Of a stretch of 38,149 nt of DNA, positions 18,651-27,700 are shown one piece after another; position 1 is the first letter of the stretch; each line of letters starts with the position of its first letter. The stretch comes from JANJWP01 sp964540725 (GTDB lineage: Bacteria > Patescibacteriota > Gracilibacteria > BD1-5 > UBA2023). The translations under genes were made by a program, and so were the position numbers. The stretch lies in the NCBI GenBank assembly GCA_964540725.1, contig CAZINU010000008.1, forward strand, positions 1-38,149, given 5' to 3'. Under the pieces are notes generated by a model that was given only the letters and a program-made list of their open reading frames with translations, ran no database searches and was not told where the DNA came from.

Positions 18651-19138
18651 TTCGAAAGCACCGAATGGACGCCGTCCGCGGTCCCGTTTCGGACTTTTTT
18701 CGCAGCCGCTGCCCGATAGGAGGTGACCGATACGAGATGGGCGTCGGAAATGCCCGGTTCGTTCAGAAGGTCCGAGAGGCAGGCCGAGAATTCGCCGTCG
18801 CCTTCCCACGCCCCATGGATCGGAAGCGGGATTTGGAATATCGGGGCGACCAGCCGAACGCTCGCCGCGTGCTCGATGTTGCCCAAGTAGGCGGCGCCGT
18901 ACGCCGTACGTTCGTGGACGGTATCGATATGGAAAAAGACCGAAACCTTCCGAACGGAATCGCGTTTCGGGATTTCGAAACGGATGACGAAGATGTCGTC
19001 CGGAACGAGTCCCGCGGCCCCTACGGGTCATTCGGGCGCGACCGGCTCCCTCGCGAATATCTTTCGGAACATCCGAAAAGCCGCGGCGTCGACGCCTGGG
19101 GGGATTCCGAGTGGTGCGCGGGTCTGGGGGGTTTCCAT
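18647..19138 (-). CDS. Unknown 163-aa protein
   Basis: 163 residues in code 25, with UGA at 19028-19030 (residue 37) read as Gly and TAA at 18647-18649. The readable core includes DDIFVIRFEIPKRD, VSVFFHIDTVHERTAYG and APIFQIPLPIHGAWEGDGEF, suggesting a beta-rich soluble fold. I recognise no family. ATG 19138 (METPQTRAP) is the likeliest start, 31 bases after the stop of the preceding gene, so it is probably the last member of the operon starting at the M16-like gene. Its stop codon overlaps the uvrB stop (shared TTAG), and no terminator separates the two. Confidence 0.65.
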
Positions 19139-19169
19139 GAGGTTGGGATTTTTCGTAAGGCATCGTCCG

Positions 19170-19742
19170 CTACTTCTTCGTACCGAAGATTCCGTCCACG
19201 ATTCGGTCGGATTTCCGAACCGTGCGTCTCGTGAGGGAATCCGGATTGGAAGGCTTCCGGTACCGGTCGATACTGGCGATATCGCTTTCATGAACCCGTT
19301 TTTCCCCGAGCCATTCCCCGAAGAATTCGGTAACGTCGCGCCGACCCTTCGCGCCTCCCCAGAGCGGAAGGGGGACGAACGAAACGGGGGAGACGAATTC
19401 GAATATTTCCCGTTCTTCGAGCCGGCTCGTGTATACCGCGCCAAAAGCGCCCCCTTCGGACGCCATGTACGCTTCGAGAATGACCGAGACGATCTTCGTC
19501 CGGCCATCCTTTTTCGGAAATCGGAAATCGATCTCCACGACGTCTCACGGCTCCAAATCCTCTGCCGAAAGAATTCCGTTCAGGGGGGTTCGCAGCCAGG
19601 AAACGACCTTGGCGCGCACTTCCGATATCGCCCGTTCCGAATCGTCGGAGGCCTCGTCTTTCGGGGAAATCTTGTCCCAAGCCCGCCGTCCCGTCGGGTT
19701 TTCGGTCGGTATGTCGGAAGAATTCGGAGCGCCGATAGCCAT
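19170..19742 (-). CDS. Unknown 190-aa protein
   Basis: 190 residues in code 25. UGA at 19545-19547 (residue 66) is read as Gly in LEPGDVVEIDF, where Gly before Asp is natural. The stop is TAG at 19170. The middle (residues about 60-140) looks like a beta-rich domain: GDVVEIDFRFPKK, KIVSVILEAYMA, GAVYTSRLEEREIFEFV. The C-terminus is basic (RRTVRKSDRIV). I recognise no family. ATG 19742 lies 10 bases after the stop of the M23 peptidase, so the genes are co-transcribed. Confidence 0.7.
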
Positions 19743-19752
19743 ATCCGAGGGG

Positions 19753-21744
19753 TTAGTATCCGATTTTTTCGGCCACGTAGAGGGCCTCGCCGACCGTCGC
19801 GATCTTGTCGGGTTGGAAATAGTTCTGTCCGAACTGGTCCTTCCACTTGAAGGCGAACGTTTCCCGTATCGTGGAGATGCTGTCTTTCCATGCGCCGGTC
19901 TCGTCCGTGAACCCACGGCCGGAGGCCGGGACGATTGCCGTTCCGCTCGCCCGAAGGAGGGCGTTCGCGAGTTCGCCGCGGGAAATCCGCCGATAGTCGT
20001 CCATTGTCGCGAATTCCTTTTCGAAAAGGACGATTCGTTCCGCCATCGCCTTCTTGGTAGCGAAATCGTTCCCGGCTTTCAGATACCGGTACCCAAGATA
20101 CCGCCGGACAAGCTCTTTCAGGTTCGCCCCGACGAGTTCCCGGTCTTGCAGCAGGTATCCGTCCTTGAGCGGGTACCACCCCTTTTGGAGCGCCGAGAGG
20201 ATTTCCGGCGCATAGGGATGGGAATTGTCGAATCCGCGGGGATTTCCGATGACGGCGTCTTTCTTCGTTCGGGTAACGGATTTCGCTTTCGGGAGGTCTT
20301 TTCGAACGAGTTCGAGCGCGACGGGAGCGAACGAATACGCCCGAACCTTCGCGACGAGGACGCCGCGGTACGTATCGGCATACGAAAATTCGAGCCGATC
20401 GACCAGATTTTCCGTCCGGCACGCGTTTTTCGTGCCTTTGGAGGCGTTGCAGAACTTCACCTTCCCATTGAGTGCCGAAAGTTCGTACCGCCCGTCGAAG
20501 GGGGAATCCAGCAAGGGCGTTCCGTACTTCGTTTGCATGACGACGAGGAACTGGCGGTCGTCCCCGAGGAGAATCGATGACGGAAGCGCGATCTTCGCCG
20601 TCGCCGGGAGTCGCGCGTCGGTATCGGAGAGGACGAAAATTTTCCGGGTAGCCACCGTGGCCGACCCCATCTTAAACGTGATTTCATAACTTCCCGGCTT
20701 GAGCGCGCGAATCGCGAATTCGCGCTTTCCGCCATCGAGTGCCACAATCCTTTCCGGAAACACCGAGAGTCCGGAACGGTCGAAAACCGCCTCGATTCCG
20801 AGTTCGGGGAAGTTTCCGGTAGTCGGACGACCGAAGACGTCCTTCGACGTTACGAACGCCCGCACGCTCGCGCCCGGACGGAGATTCGTGCCGTCGTTGG
20901 AAAGTCCGATCGAGACGGAATGCGTTCGGAGGAATTCCTGCATCTCCTCTTCTTGGATTTCGGCGCGGCTCTTCATGTTCGTGCGGTCGACCTTTTGTTG
21001 CGGCCGGTTCTGGATGTTCTCGACCGTCGCGGCGGTCGGCCCTCCGGGCGCGGTCGTTTGGCCGCTTTCGAGAAACGCGATGGGGTCGATCGTGTTCGCG
21101 GTGAGATAGTCACGGCACAAGCCCTGGTTGACGATGGAAAGGGGATCTCGCCCCTTGCCGCACGTGACGTAGTAGTACGGGTGGGCCTGGTTGGTCGTGT
21201 CGATTTGGAAGTGAAGGTGGTTTCCGTACGAATTTCCGGTGTTTCCGACTTCGCCGATTTTTTGCGCTCGCGAAATTTTCGAACCTTTTGCCACGTCGAT
21301 CTTCGAAAGGTGGGAATAGGTCGAATAGATGACGGAAGAATCGCCGAGCGCGTGTTTGACGGCGACGGTGTTTCCCCAGCCGTTCGCCCATCCTGCCGAG
21401 ACGACCTCCCCGTCGCCGATGGAGAGGACGGGCGTGCCGGCGGACGTAGCGATGTCGACGCCCAGATGGCTGCCGTTTCCGAGGTCCCAGCCGTAATCGT
21501 AAGTGGAACCCCAAAGGACCGAATATACGCGTCGGTAGAGCGAATTCTTTTCATAGTCCGAGTACCGTGCCCCCGCGATTTTCGGAAAATCGATCTTGCA
21601 ATCGTCCCCGAGCGTCGACCATGCGTTCCATTTGCAGGAAGGCGAACTGATTTTTTCGAACGGATACGAAAAGCCGGCGGCGTACGAGGCGGCGGGGATG
21701 GCCGATAGGGCGACGGTGGCGGAAAGGCGGAGGAATCGTTTCAT
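19753..21744 (-). CDS. Exported M23-family metallopeptidase with SLH-like C-terminus
   Basis: 663 residues. The signal peptide is MKRFLRLSATVALSAIPAASYA (cleavage near 22). The M23 (LytM) domain spans about 60-200, with zinc/catalytic motifs HLGVD and HLHF; such enzymes usually cleave peptidoglycan cross-bridges. The middle (about 290-450) has repeated beta-sandwich-like segments. The C-terminus (about 520-663) resembles S-layer homology modules: FTDETGAWKDSI, NYFQPDKIATVGEALYVAEK. A wall- or S-layer-attached hydrolase is inferred. The start at ATG 21744 is fixed by the signal peptide; the stop is TAA. No UGA is used. Confidence 0.88.
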   Translation of the reverse strand: MKRFLRLSATVALSAIPAASYAAGFSYPFEKISSPSCKWNAWSTLGDDCKIDFPKIAGARYSDYEKNSLYRRVYSVLWGSTYDYGWDLGNGSHLGVDIATSAGTPVLSIGDGEVVSAGWANGWGNTVAVKHALGDSSVIYSTYSHLSKIDVAKGSKISRAQKIGEVGNTGNSYGNHLHFQIDTTNQAHPYYYVTCGKGRDPLSIVNQGLCRDYLTANTIDPIAFLESGQTTAPGGPTAATVENIQNRPQQKVDRTNMKSRAEIQEEEMQEFLRTHSVSIGLSNDGTNLRPGASVRAFVTSKDVFGRPTTGNFPELGIEAVFDRSGLSVFPERIVALDGGKREFAIRALKPGSYEITFKMGSATVATRKIFVLSDTDARLPATAKIALPSSILLGDDRQFLVVMQTKYGTPLLDSPFDGRYELSALNGKVKFCNASKGTKNACRTENLVDRLEFSYADTYRGVLVAKVRAYSFAPVALELVRKDLPKAKSVTRTKKDAVIGNPRGFDNSHPYAPEILSALQKGWYPLKDGYLLQDRELVGANLKELVRRYLGYRYLKAGNDFATKKAMAERIVLFEKEFATMDDYRRISRGELANALLRASGTAIVPASGRGFTDETGAWKDSISTIRETFAFKWKDQFGQNYFQPDKIATVGEALYVAEKIGY

Positions 21745-21836
21745 GCGGACGGAATGGGAGGGTAGTAGGGGCGCCGAGCGCGGGGAATTCTCGAAAGATT
21801 CGGAACGTTTCGTTCGGGCGACGGTTCCGAACGGCA

Positions 21837-22853
21837 TTACGCTTGTCCCCAAAAGAAGGAAACGCGGTCGCACGAACGCTGGAAACGTTCGTAAAAATCA
21901 TCGTATCGGAAACGCCGAACGGCATTCAGGCACGCTTCCGGCGGAATTCCGATGGTCGGATAGGACCCGTAGGAGAGCTGGTCCTGGTCGATGCTGATTT
22001 GGAACGCGACCGAATCCCGGAACGATTCGAACGCCGTCCGATCGGGTTTTTTCGGCAACTCCGGAAGCCGTTTTTTCCGGTCGGACGTCATGAGGTGGAT
22101 GCCGGAGACCGCGAACCCTTCTTCGAAGTACGTTTCCGCGATCGGGTCGTACGTGCGGCCGGTGTCCCGGAAATCCTCGTCGGTCTTCTTTCGGAGGAAC
22201 CGGAAAAAGAGTTCGTGGAACGCGAAATCTTCCGTGTCCTCGAGGGCGCACGGAAAAAGGAGCGCGTAGTCCATGGGAGCGTCGTTCCGCTTCTCCGCCG
22301 ATTCTTCATTTCGGAGTTCTTCCCGCAATACCGGGAACGTCGGACGGTTTTCGGGAAGTCCCGGGGTCCATGTTTCCGAACGCTCCGGAACGTTTCCAAT
22401 TCCGAGGAAACGAACGTTTTCGAAGGCGAGGGATTCCCAAATGGCATCTTCGTCCAATCCGGAATGGACGAATCCGTTCGCTTCGAAGAACGCCCGTTTG
22501 AAGGCGTCGATCGCGCGGTCGAAAAAATCGCCCCCGCCTTCTTCGAGTTCCCGGGCGAACCGCTCTCGCTCTTCGAAGGACATCTTCGGGAGGGGCGAAG
22601 AAAAGGCGGACGCCAAGGCGGATTCGAGTTCTTCCATCCGTTCCGACGGAACGGTGAAATCGAGAAGGATGCCCGTCCAGTGAGTCATGCCGTTGTGCCG
22701 CACGACGCTGTCCTCGAGCGCGGCGATTTTGGGATCGAGAAAAATCCGGTGTTCGACCGAGTGGACGAGTTCTTGCGACGTTCCGATCGGAACGGGCAGG
22801 AATGCCCACGCATGGAGGGCGGAGAGGTTTTTTTCGAGAGTTCGGACGATCAT
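21837..22853 (-). CDS. M16 (pitrilysin)-like peptidase or derivative
   Basis: 338 residues. The M16 inverted zinc motif HxxEH is present as HSVEH at about residues 30-34, followed by a region like the family's GGxxNAxT...vP segment (VVRHNGMTHWTGILLDFTVP). The usual distant Glu ligand is not obvious, and the protein covers only about one M16 half-domain pair, so it may be a diverged or partner subunit. The start is ATG 22853 (MIVRTLEKNLSALHA). A promoter with CATACT only 7 bases upstream implies a leaderless message. The stop is TAA. It heads an operon with the M23 peptidase and two unknown genes. Confidence 0.65.
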   Translation of the reverse strand: MIVRTLEKNLSALHAWAFLPVPIGTSQELVHSVEHRIFLDPKIAALEDSVVRHNGMTHWTGILLDFTVPSERMEELESALASAFSSPLPKMSFEERERFARELEEGGGDFFDRAIDAFKRAFFEANGFVHSGLDEDAIWESLAFENVRFLGIGNVPERSETWTPGLPENRPTFPVLREELRNEESAEKRNDAPMDYALLFPCALEDTEDFAFHELFFRFLRKKTDEDFRDTGRTYDPIAETYFEEGFAVSGIHLMTSDRKKRLPELPKKPDRTAFESFRDSVAFQISIDQDQLSYGSYPTIGIPPEACLNAVRRFRYDDFYERFQRSCDRVSFFWGQA

Positions 22854-22860
22854 GTCCGAC

Positions 22861-22888
22861 AGTATGCCGAAGCTTCGGAGGAGTTCAA
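22861..22888 (-). promoter_or_regulatory. Promoter of the M16-M23 operon, nearly leaderless
   Basis: Minus strand TTGAAC (22883-22888), 16-bp spacer, CATACT (22861-22866). ATG begins 7 bases after the -10 box, so transcription would start at or next to the start codon. Confidence 0.6.
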
Positions 22889-23030
22889 GTTTTTGTCCCG
22901 GGTTCCTCCGTTCGAGTCTGCCCCAAAGAGCTTCTTCATATGAAACGGTAGCGGACGGGGCATGCCGTTTTTGCGGCATTTTTCGAAAAGTCCGGTCGGA
23001 GGTACGGGCGTCCGGATTCAGCGGAACGAA

Positions 23031-23064
23031 AAATCCGTACCGGCCTCCCGATACGGATTTTTCT
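23031..23064 (-). terminator. Terminator after ssb
   Basis: The AAAATCCGTA stem and its complement enclose a GC loop downstream of the ssb TAG, with T-runs on the minus strand. Confidence 0.75.
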
Positions 23065-23077
23065 CTGATTTTTCAGC

Positions 23078-23545
23078 CTAGAACGGAATGTCTTCGAGTT
23101 GGATTTCTTCCTCCTTTTTTGCCGGAGCGCGCTTTTTCGCGGCCGGAGCGTCGGAAGCCGGAGCTTCGTCAGAGAACGGCTGGGTGAACGAATCGTCGCC
23201 GCCGGATCCGGCGCCCTTGGAAGAGAGCATGATGAGATTGTCCCCGACGATTTCGGTGCGGTACCGCTTGGCGCCGGTCTGGTCTTCCCAGGAGCGGGTC
23301 TGGAGGTATCCCTCGACGTAGACTTTTTGCCCCTTGGTGAGGTACTTCTCGGCGATTTCGGCCAGCCCCCTCCAAAGTACGACGCTATGGAATTCGGTCT
23401 GCTCCTGTTTCATGCCAGAAGTATCCTTCCATACGCGGTTGGTAGCGACGCCGATGGTGGCGACCTTCTGGCCGTTCGGCGTTTCGCGGACCTCGGGGTT
23501 TTGGGTGAGGTTTCCGATAAGCTGGACCTTGTTCAGCGAGTTCAT
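23078..23545 (-). CDS. ssb: Single-stranded DNA-binding protein
   Basis: A 155-residue OB-fold protein that coats single-stranded DNA and recruits repair and replication partners. It starts MNSLNKVQLIGNLTQNPEV at ATG 23545, the standard bacterial start. WEDQTGAKRYRTEIV and YVEGYLQTRSW are the OB-fold strands. A Gly/Ala/Pro-rich tail follows, and the acidic partner-binding tip ends EDIPF. The stop is TAG; there is no UGA. The promoter lies at 23585-23612. Confidence 0.97.
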   Translation of the reverse strand: MNSLNKVQLIGNLTQNPEVRETPNGQKVATIGVATNRVWKDTSGMKQEQTEFHSVVLWRGLAEIAEKYLTKGQKVYVEGYLQTRSWEDQTGAKRYRTEIVGDNLIMLSSKGAGSGGDDSFTQPFSDEAPASDAPAAKKRAPAKKEEEIQLEDIPF

Positions 23546-23584
23546 AGGAAAAAAGAAAATGGTAAGCGGTGCGCTATGGGCGGC

Positions 23585-23612
23585 ATCATATGGCAAAACC
23601 CCCTTCCCGCAA
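23585..23612 (-). promoter_or_regulatory. Promoter of ssb
   Basis: Minus strand TTGCGG (23607-23612), 16-bp spacer, TATGAT (23585-23590); the leader is about 35 bases. Confidence 0.55.
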
Positions 23613-23682
23613 GATTCGGAAAAGGAAAAAGTCAGGAAAAATCAAAGAAATTCCGGTGGCAAGGGCTTTTCCCGGAGGATAT

Positions 23683-23711
23683 TTGCGAGTTGTTCCCGTA
23701 TGTGGTACACT
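23683..23711 (+). promoter_or_regulatory. Promoter of the phosphatase-VirB4 operon
   Basis: TTGCGA (23683-23688), 17-bp spacer, TACACT (23706-23711); GTG 23744 follows after a leader of about 26 bases. Confidence 0.6.
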
Positions 23712-23743
23712 GGCCCGGAAGCCGATTTTTCCAGACCTCGAAC

Positions 23744-24949
23744 GTGAAAAGCCTTTTCGATTTTTTCCGGAACGTCCTCGCGCTGACCCTCGTGGCATTT
23801 TTCGCGTTCGACGCTTGCGTCCTCCTCGCGCTCGCGTCACCGGAATCCCTTCCGGCAGCGGTCGCTCCCCTTTTCGCGTCCTTGATTGGTCCGGAGAGCT
23901 CTTTCCTGCTCGCCTCCATCCTCATCGCGGAGACGTTCGCGTATGCCCTGCTCACCTGGGGCGTGCTCGTTTCCCCGATCCGGAAACTGCGGAAACAGGT
24001 CGCCTATTTCATTGCGGGTGTCCGTTCCGGGGGATTGCAGCCCCCCAATTGGTATCCGGACCTTTGGTACATCATCAATTTCTTCAACCGAAGTTTCGAA
24101 ATCCTCTGGAGTTTCAAAGACGAATTCAAGGCCGGCCGCGTACTGAAAAGCGAAGTCGAACTCGCTTCCGAACTCCAACGTCACGTACTGAAGAAGACCG
24201 ACTTCCGAACCGGCTCGCTCGACATCGTCGCGAACACCAAGCCCGCGACCGAAGTGGGTGGCGACTCGTACGACATTATCGAGCGCGGGGAGAACCGGTA
24301 CGTCTATTTGGGCGACGTTACCGGCCATGGCGTGGCTTCCGGATTCGTCATGATGATCGTCAACGCGCTCATTTCCGCATTTTCCGAAGTCATGCCCTCC
24401 GGCGCGCAAATCCTTTCGAAAACGAACGAAATCGTGAAGCCCCGCGTCAAATCCAACATGCTCATGACCTGTCTCATGATCCGTTGGAACGAGGCGGAGA
24501 AGAAGCTCTACATGACGGGTGCCGGCCACGAATACCTCATCATCTACAAGAAGTCCCAGAATGCCGTTTTCAAAATCAAGACCGGCGGCGTCGCTATCGG
24601 CATGACGAAGGATATTTCGAGGGTCCTGAAAGAATCGCAGATTTCTTTCGACCCCGGCGACGTGCTCGTGCTCTATACCGACGGAATCACGGAAGCCCGG
24701 AGCGGCAACCGCGAAGCGGATCCCATGTTCGGGGTCGAGCGGCTCGTCTCGGTCGTCGCGGAAGCTTCCGACAAGACCGCTCGGGGAATCTTCAACCACG
24801 TAACCATGAAGCTCTCGCAATTCATGGGATACAACCATCGCCAATTCGACGACATCACCCTCATTACCGTCCATTATCACGAGAACCGGTTTTCGGAGGC
24901 CCCGAAGGAATTGCCTAAGGAAGTGGTAACCGAATGGAACTGGAACTAG
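23744..24949 (+). CDS. Membrane PP2C/SpoIIE-type serine phosphatase
   Basis: A 401-residue protein. Two N-terminal membrane spans lie at about residues 8-28 and 45-75. A linker of about 80 residues follows, with a coiled stretch VELASELQRHVL typical of RsbU-like regulators. The PP2C-SpoIIE domain has ATEVGGDSYD and YLGDVTGHGVASG (metal-binding Asp residues), GAGHEYLIIY, VLYTDGITEAR and QFDDITLITVHY. Such enzymes dephosphorylate Ser/Thr on partner proteins. The partner here is unknown; its immediate neighbour is the VirB4-like ATPase, 27 bases downstream, which suggests control of the secretion machine. The start is GTG 23744; the stop is TAG. No UGA is used. Confidence 0.9.
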   Translation: MKSLFDFFRNVLALTLVAFFAFDACVLLALASPESLPAAVAPLFASLIGPESSFLLASILIAETFAYALLTWGVLVSPIRKLRKQVAYFIAGVRSGGLQPPNWYPDLWYIINFFNRSFEILWSFKDEFKAGRVLKSEVELASELQRHVLKKTDFRTGSLDIVANTKPATEVGGDSYDIIERGENRYVYLGDVTGHGVASGFVMMIVNALISAFSEVMPSGAQILSKTNEIVKPRVKSNMLMTCLMIRWNEAEKKLYMTGAGHEYLIIYKKSQNAVFKIKTGGVAIGMTKDISRVLKESQISFDPGDVLVLYTDGITEARSGNREADPMFGVERLVSVVAEASDKTARGIFNHVTMKLSQFMGYNHRQFDDITLITVHYHENRFSEAPKELPKEVVTEWNWN

Positions 24950-24976
24950 CGCCTTAATTTTCGCTCTCGACGAAAA

Positions 24977-26959
24977 ATGTCCTCCGAACTTCTCAGCCTC
25001 ATTTCCAAGCCCGTAACGGGAGATTCCCAAGGATTCGACCGGGAACTTCTCCCGACCCCCGAAAACCCGTCGCCCTCGATCGACCTGCCCGAAGCGGAAA
25101 AACCCGTGCCCGAGCCGGCGGCTCCGACCCCGTCCGTCCAAGGGGTGCCCCTCGAAAACGGGGTATCCGCGACCGGAAGCGACACCTACGATCCGAAGCG
25201 CAAACTTACGAAGGAGGAAGCCGAAGAGATCCGCCGGGCCGAGAAAGAATACAAGGACGCCCTCACGTACGTAAAGGATGCCATCGCCCCCGCGATGATG
25301 AAGGTGGACGCGACGAAAATCCAAATCGGCGATACGTTCGTCCGGTCGTTTTTTACCTACGCGTACCCCGACTTCCTCGAAGGCAACTGGCTTTCGCCGC
25401 TCATTAACTGGGACGTGAAGTTCGACATGTCGATGTTCATCTACCCGGTCGAAAGCGCGTTCGTCATGAAGTACCTCCGCAAGCGTCTGACCGAACTGAA
25501 CTCCGAACGGTCCATCAACGCCGACAAGGGGCTCGTGAACGATCCGGCGCTCGACGCGCAGGTCCAGGACGTCGAGGAGCTCCGCGCGTCGCTCACCCGC
25601 GGACAGGAGCGGTATTTCCACTTCTCCATCTACATTACCGTCTACGGGGAATCGGAAGAACACTTGAAAAAGCTGACCACGACCTTCGACACCCTCCTTT
25701 CCGGCCGGAACATCCTCACGAAGCAGGCGTTCCTTCGGAGCGAACAGGCGTTTATCGCTACGGGGCCGTTCGCCCGCGACGAGGTCGGCGTGTACCGCAA
25801 CATTTCCACCAAGGGCCTCTCCACGACCTTTCCGTTCACGTCGAACTCCCTCTCGCAGGACGACGGCATTCTCTACGGAATCAATACGCACAACAACTCG
25901 CTCATTATCTTCGACCGCTTCCGGACCGAAAACGCGAACATGGTCGTCTTCGCGAAATCCGGATGAGGAAAGTCGTTCTCGGTGAAGCTTGAAATTCTGC
26001 GCTCCCTCATGCTCGGTACGAACGTCATCGTGCTCGACCCGGAAAACGAATACCGGCCGCTCGTCGACACCGTGGGCGGCACGTACGTGAATATCAACCT
26101 GAACTCGAACGAGAAGATCAACCCGTTCGACCTTCCGCGCGCGCTCAAGGATTCGGAGACGAAGCCGGGCGATTTGTTGCGCGGGGCCATCATCAACCTG
26201 ATCGGCCTCATGCGCCTCATGCTCGGGCACTGTACGTCGAGCGAGGAGGCCATCCTCGAAAAAGCCATCACGACCACGTATTCGCTCAAGGGCATCACCT
26301 TCGAAGACGACGACGTGACCGGAAAAGAAATTCCCATCATGCGCGATTTGTTCAGCGTGCTCGAGACGATGGACGGCGCGAAGGGGCTCTGCGAACGGCT
26401 CGAAAAATACGTGAACGGCGTCTTCGCGGGCGTATTCTCCGAACGCACGAACATCGACCTGGGCGACGGACTCGTCGTCTTCTCGGTTCGCGATTTGGAT
26501 GAAATTCTCCAGCCCATTGCGATGTACATGCTGCTCGGCTATGTTTGGAACGTCACTCGGTCTTCCTTGAAGAAGCGACTTCTTATTGCGGACGAGGCTT
26601 GGAAATTCATGCAACACGAAGATACGGCGAAATTCCTCTTCGGCCTCGTGAAGCGCGCCCGTAAGTACGGACTCGGCGTTACCACGATCACCCAGGACGT
26701 CGAAGACTTCATGACGAGCTCGTACGGAAAGGCCATCGTGACCAACTCGTCCATCCAGCTGCTTTTGAAGCAATCGCCCGCGTCCATCGACGTGCTCCAG
26801 AACGTGTTCAAACTCACCGAGCAGGAGAAATACATCCTCCTGAACGCGTCGGTCGGGCAGGGGCTCTTCTTTGCCGGAACCGAACACGTCGGAATTCAAG
26901 TGCTTGCGAGCTACTTCGAAGAAAAGGTCATTACGACGAATCCGAACGCCGGAAAGTAG
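24977..26959 (+). CDS. VirB4/TraC-like type IV secretion ATPase
   Basis: A 660-residue protein. A Pro-rich N-terminus (about 25-70) precedes the VirB4 N-terminal domain (about 75-320, with DTFVRSFFTYAYPDF and GINTHNNSLIIFDRF). The ATPase domain follows. The Walker A motif needs UGA at 25964-25966 (residue 330): SGGGKSFSVKLEILR is complete only if UGA is Gly. Walker B is LLIADEAW at about residue 534, followed by VTTITQDVEDFM and a C-terminal QSPASIDVL segment. These ATPases power substrate or pilus transfer across the envelope. The start is ATG 24977, and the stop is TAG. With the PrgI and TraC-like genes at 33124-34278 it indicates a dispersed T4SS-like apparatus. Confidence 0.95.
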
Positions 26960-27069
26960 CCTCCTTTACGAATTTCCGCTCGAGCTCCCGAATTGGCCCG
27001 TTCTTCCGATATCGGGAACGGAGGGCGTTCCGAAGGCGTTTTTCGTCGACAGAAGGCCGGATTCGAATA

Positions 27070-27097
27070 TTGACAAAATTCCAATTTTTCGTACCGT
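27070..27097 (+). promoter_or_regulatory. Promoter of the 137-aa membrane protein gene
   Basis: TTGACA (27070-27075), 16-bp spacer, TACCGT (27092-27097), followed by a Shine-Dalgarno AAGGAG at 27125-27130. Confidence 0.6.
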
Positions 27098-27140
27098 ACT
27101 GTACGCATTCCGTTCAACCGTCATAAGGAGGGGTTTGAAA

Positions 27141-27554
27141 ATGGAACATGAAACGAATACCAATACGGGCGTCACTGGGCTTTCCGCTCAGGAAATGGAT
27201 GAAGACGAGAGTGGTTTTTCGGGGAGTTTCGGCATCGGGGCGATCTTTGCGCTCTTCGTTCCGTGGGCGTGGTTCGCAAACGGCTTCGAAGGATTGCCGG
27301 CCCCCCTTCGGAACGCCTTCGGACATGCCGTGTTCCTTTCGTTCGCGGCCATCGTGGTCTTTCCGGAAATCCGCTGGTACGTCACGGCCCTTCCCGCCGC
27401 CGCATCCGGATTCTCGATTCTCGCCCCCATCTATCTGACCTCCGAACGGGCCATCGACGCGAAAATCGGTTCCGATTCCCAAACGTGGCGCGACCGCAGT
27501 TTTTTCTTCGCCGTCGTATCCGTTCCCCTTGCGATCATCGCGTACCTCCGCTGA
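27141..27554 (+). CDS. Small multi-pass membrane protein, ending at UGA
   Basis: 137 residues from ATG 27141 with AAGGAG 10 bases upstream. After a polar, acidic N-terminus (about 1-28), four hydrophobic segments follow: IGAIFALFVPWAWFA, AVFLSFAAIVVF, WYVTALPAAASGFSI and FFFAVVSVPLAIIAYL. I recognise no family. There is no internal UGA, and the frame meets TGA at 27552-27554, 21 bases before a strong terminator stem (27576-27601). Read as Gly, it would gain 25 residues and reach TAA at 27627, beyond the terminator. UGA is therefore the apparent end, as in the other two SD-led exceptions. Confidence 0.75.
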   Translation: MEHETNTNTGVTGLSAQEMDEDESGFSGSFGIGAIFALFVPWAWFANGFEGLPAPLRNAFGHAVFLSFAAIVVFPEIRWYVTALPAAASGFSILAPIYLTSERAIDAKIGSDSQTWRDRSFFFAVVSVPLAIIAYLR

Positions 27555-27575
27555 TTGGGTCGCATATATCCCCAC

Positions 27576-27601
27576 CCGTCCTCCCATGGACGGTTTTTTT
27601 T
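27576..27601 (+). terminator. Intrinsic terminator after the 137-aa gene
   Basis: Stem CCGTCC/GGACGG with a 6-base loop and about nine T. Confidence 0.9.
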
Positions 27602-27700
27602 TATCGGATTTCCAATCCGAATCGGATAAAAACCGCTCCCGGACAGTTCGAATTCGCGGTCGGAACGTCGCAAAAGTTCGAAAGAGCTACGGCGGTTCCG

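Noticed and set aside
23837..26899. Minus-strand open frame of about 1,000 codons antisense to the phosphatase and VirB4 genes
   Set aside because: It mirrors real genes codon for codon in a GC-rich genome. The plus strand carries all recognisable motifs and good starts.
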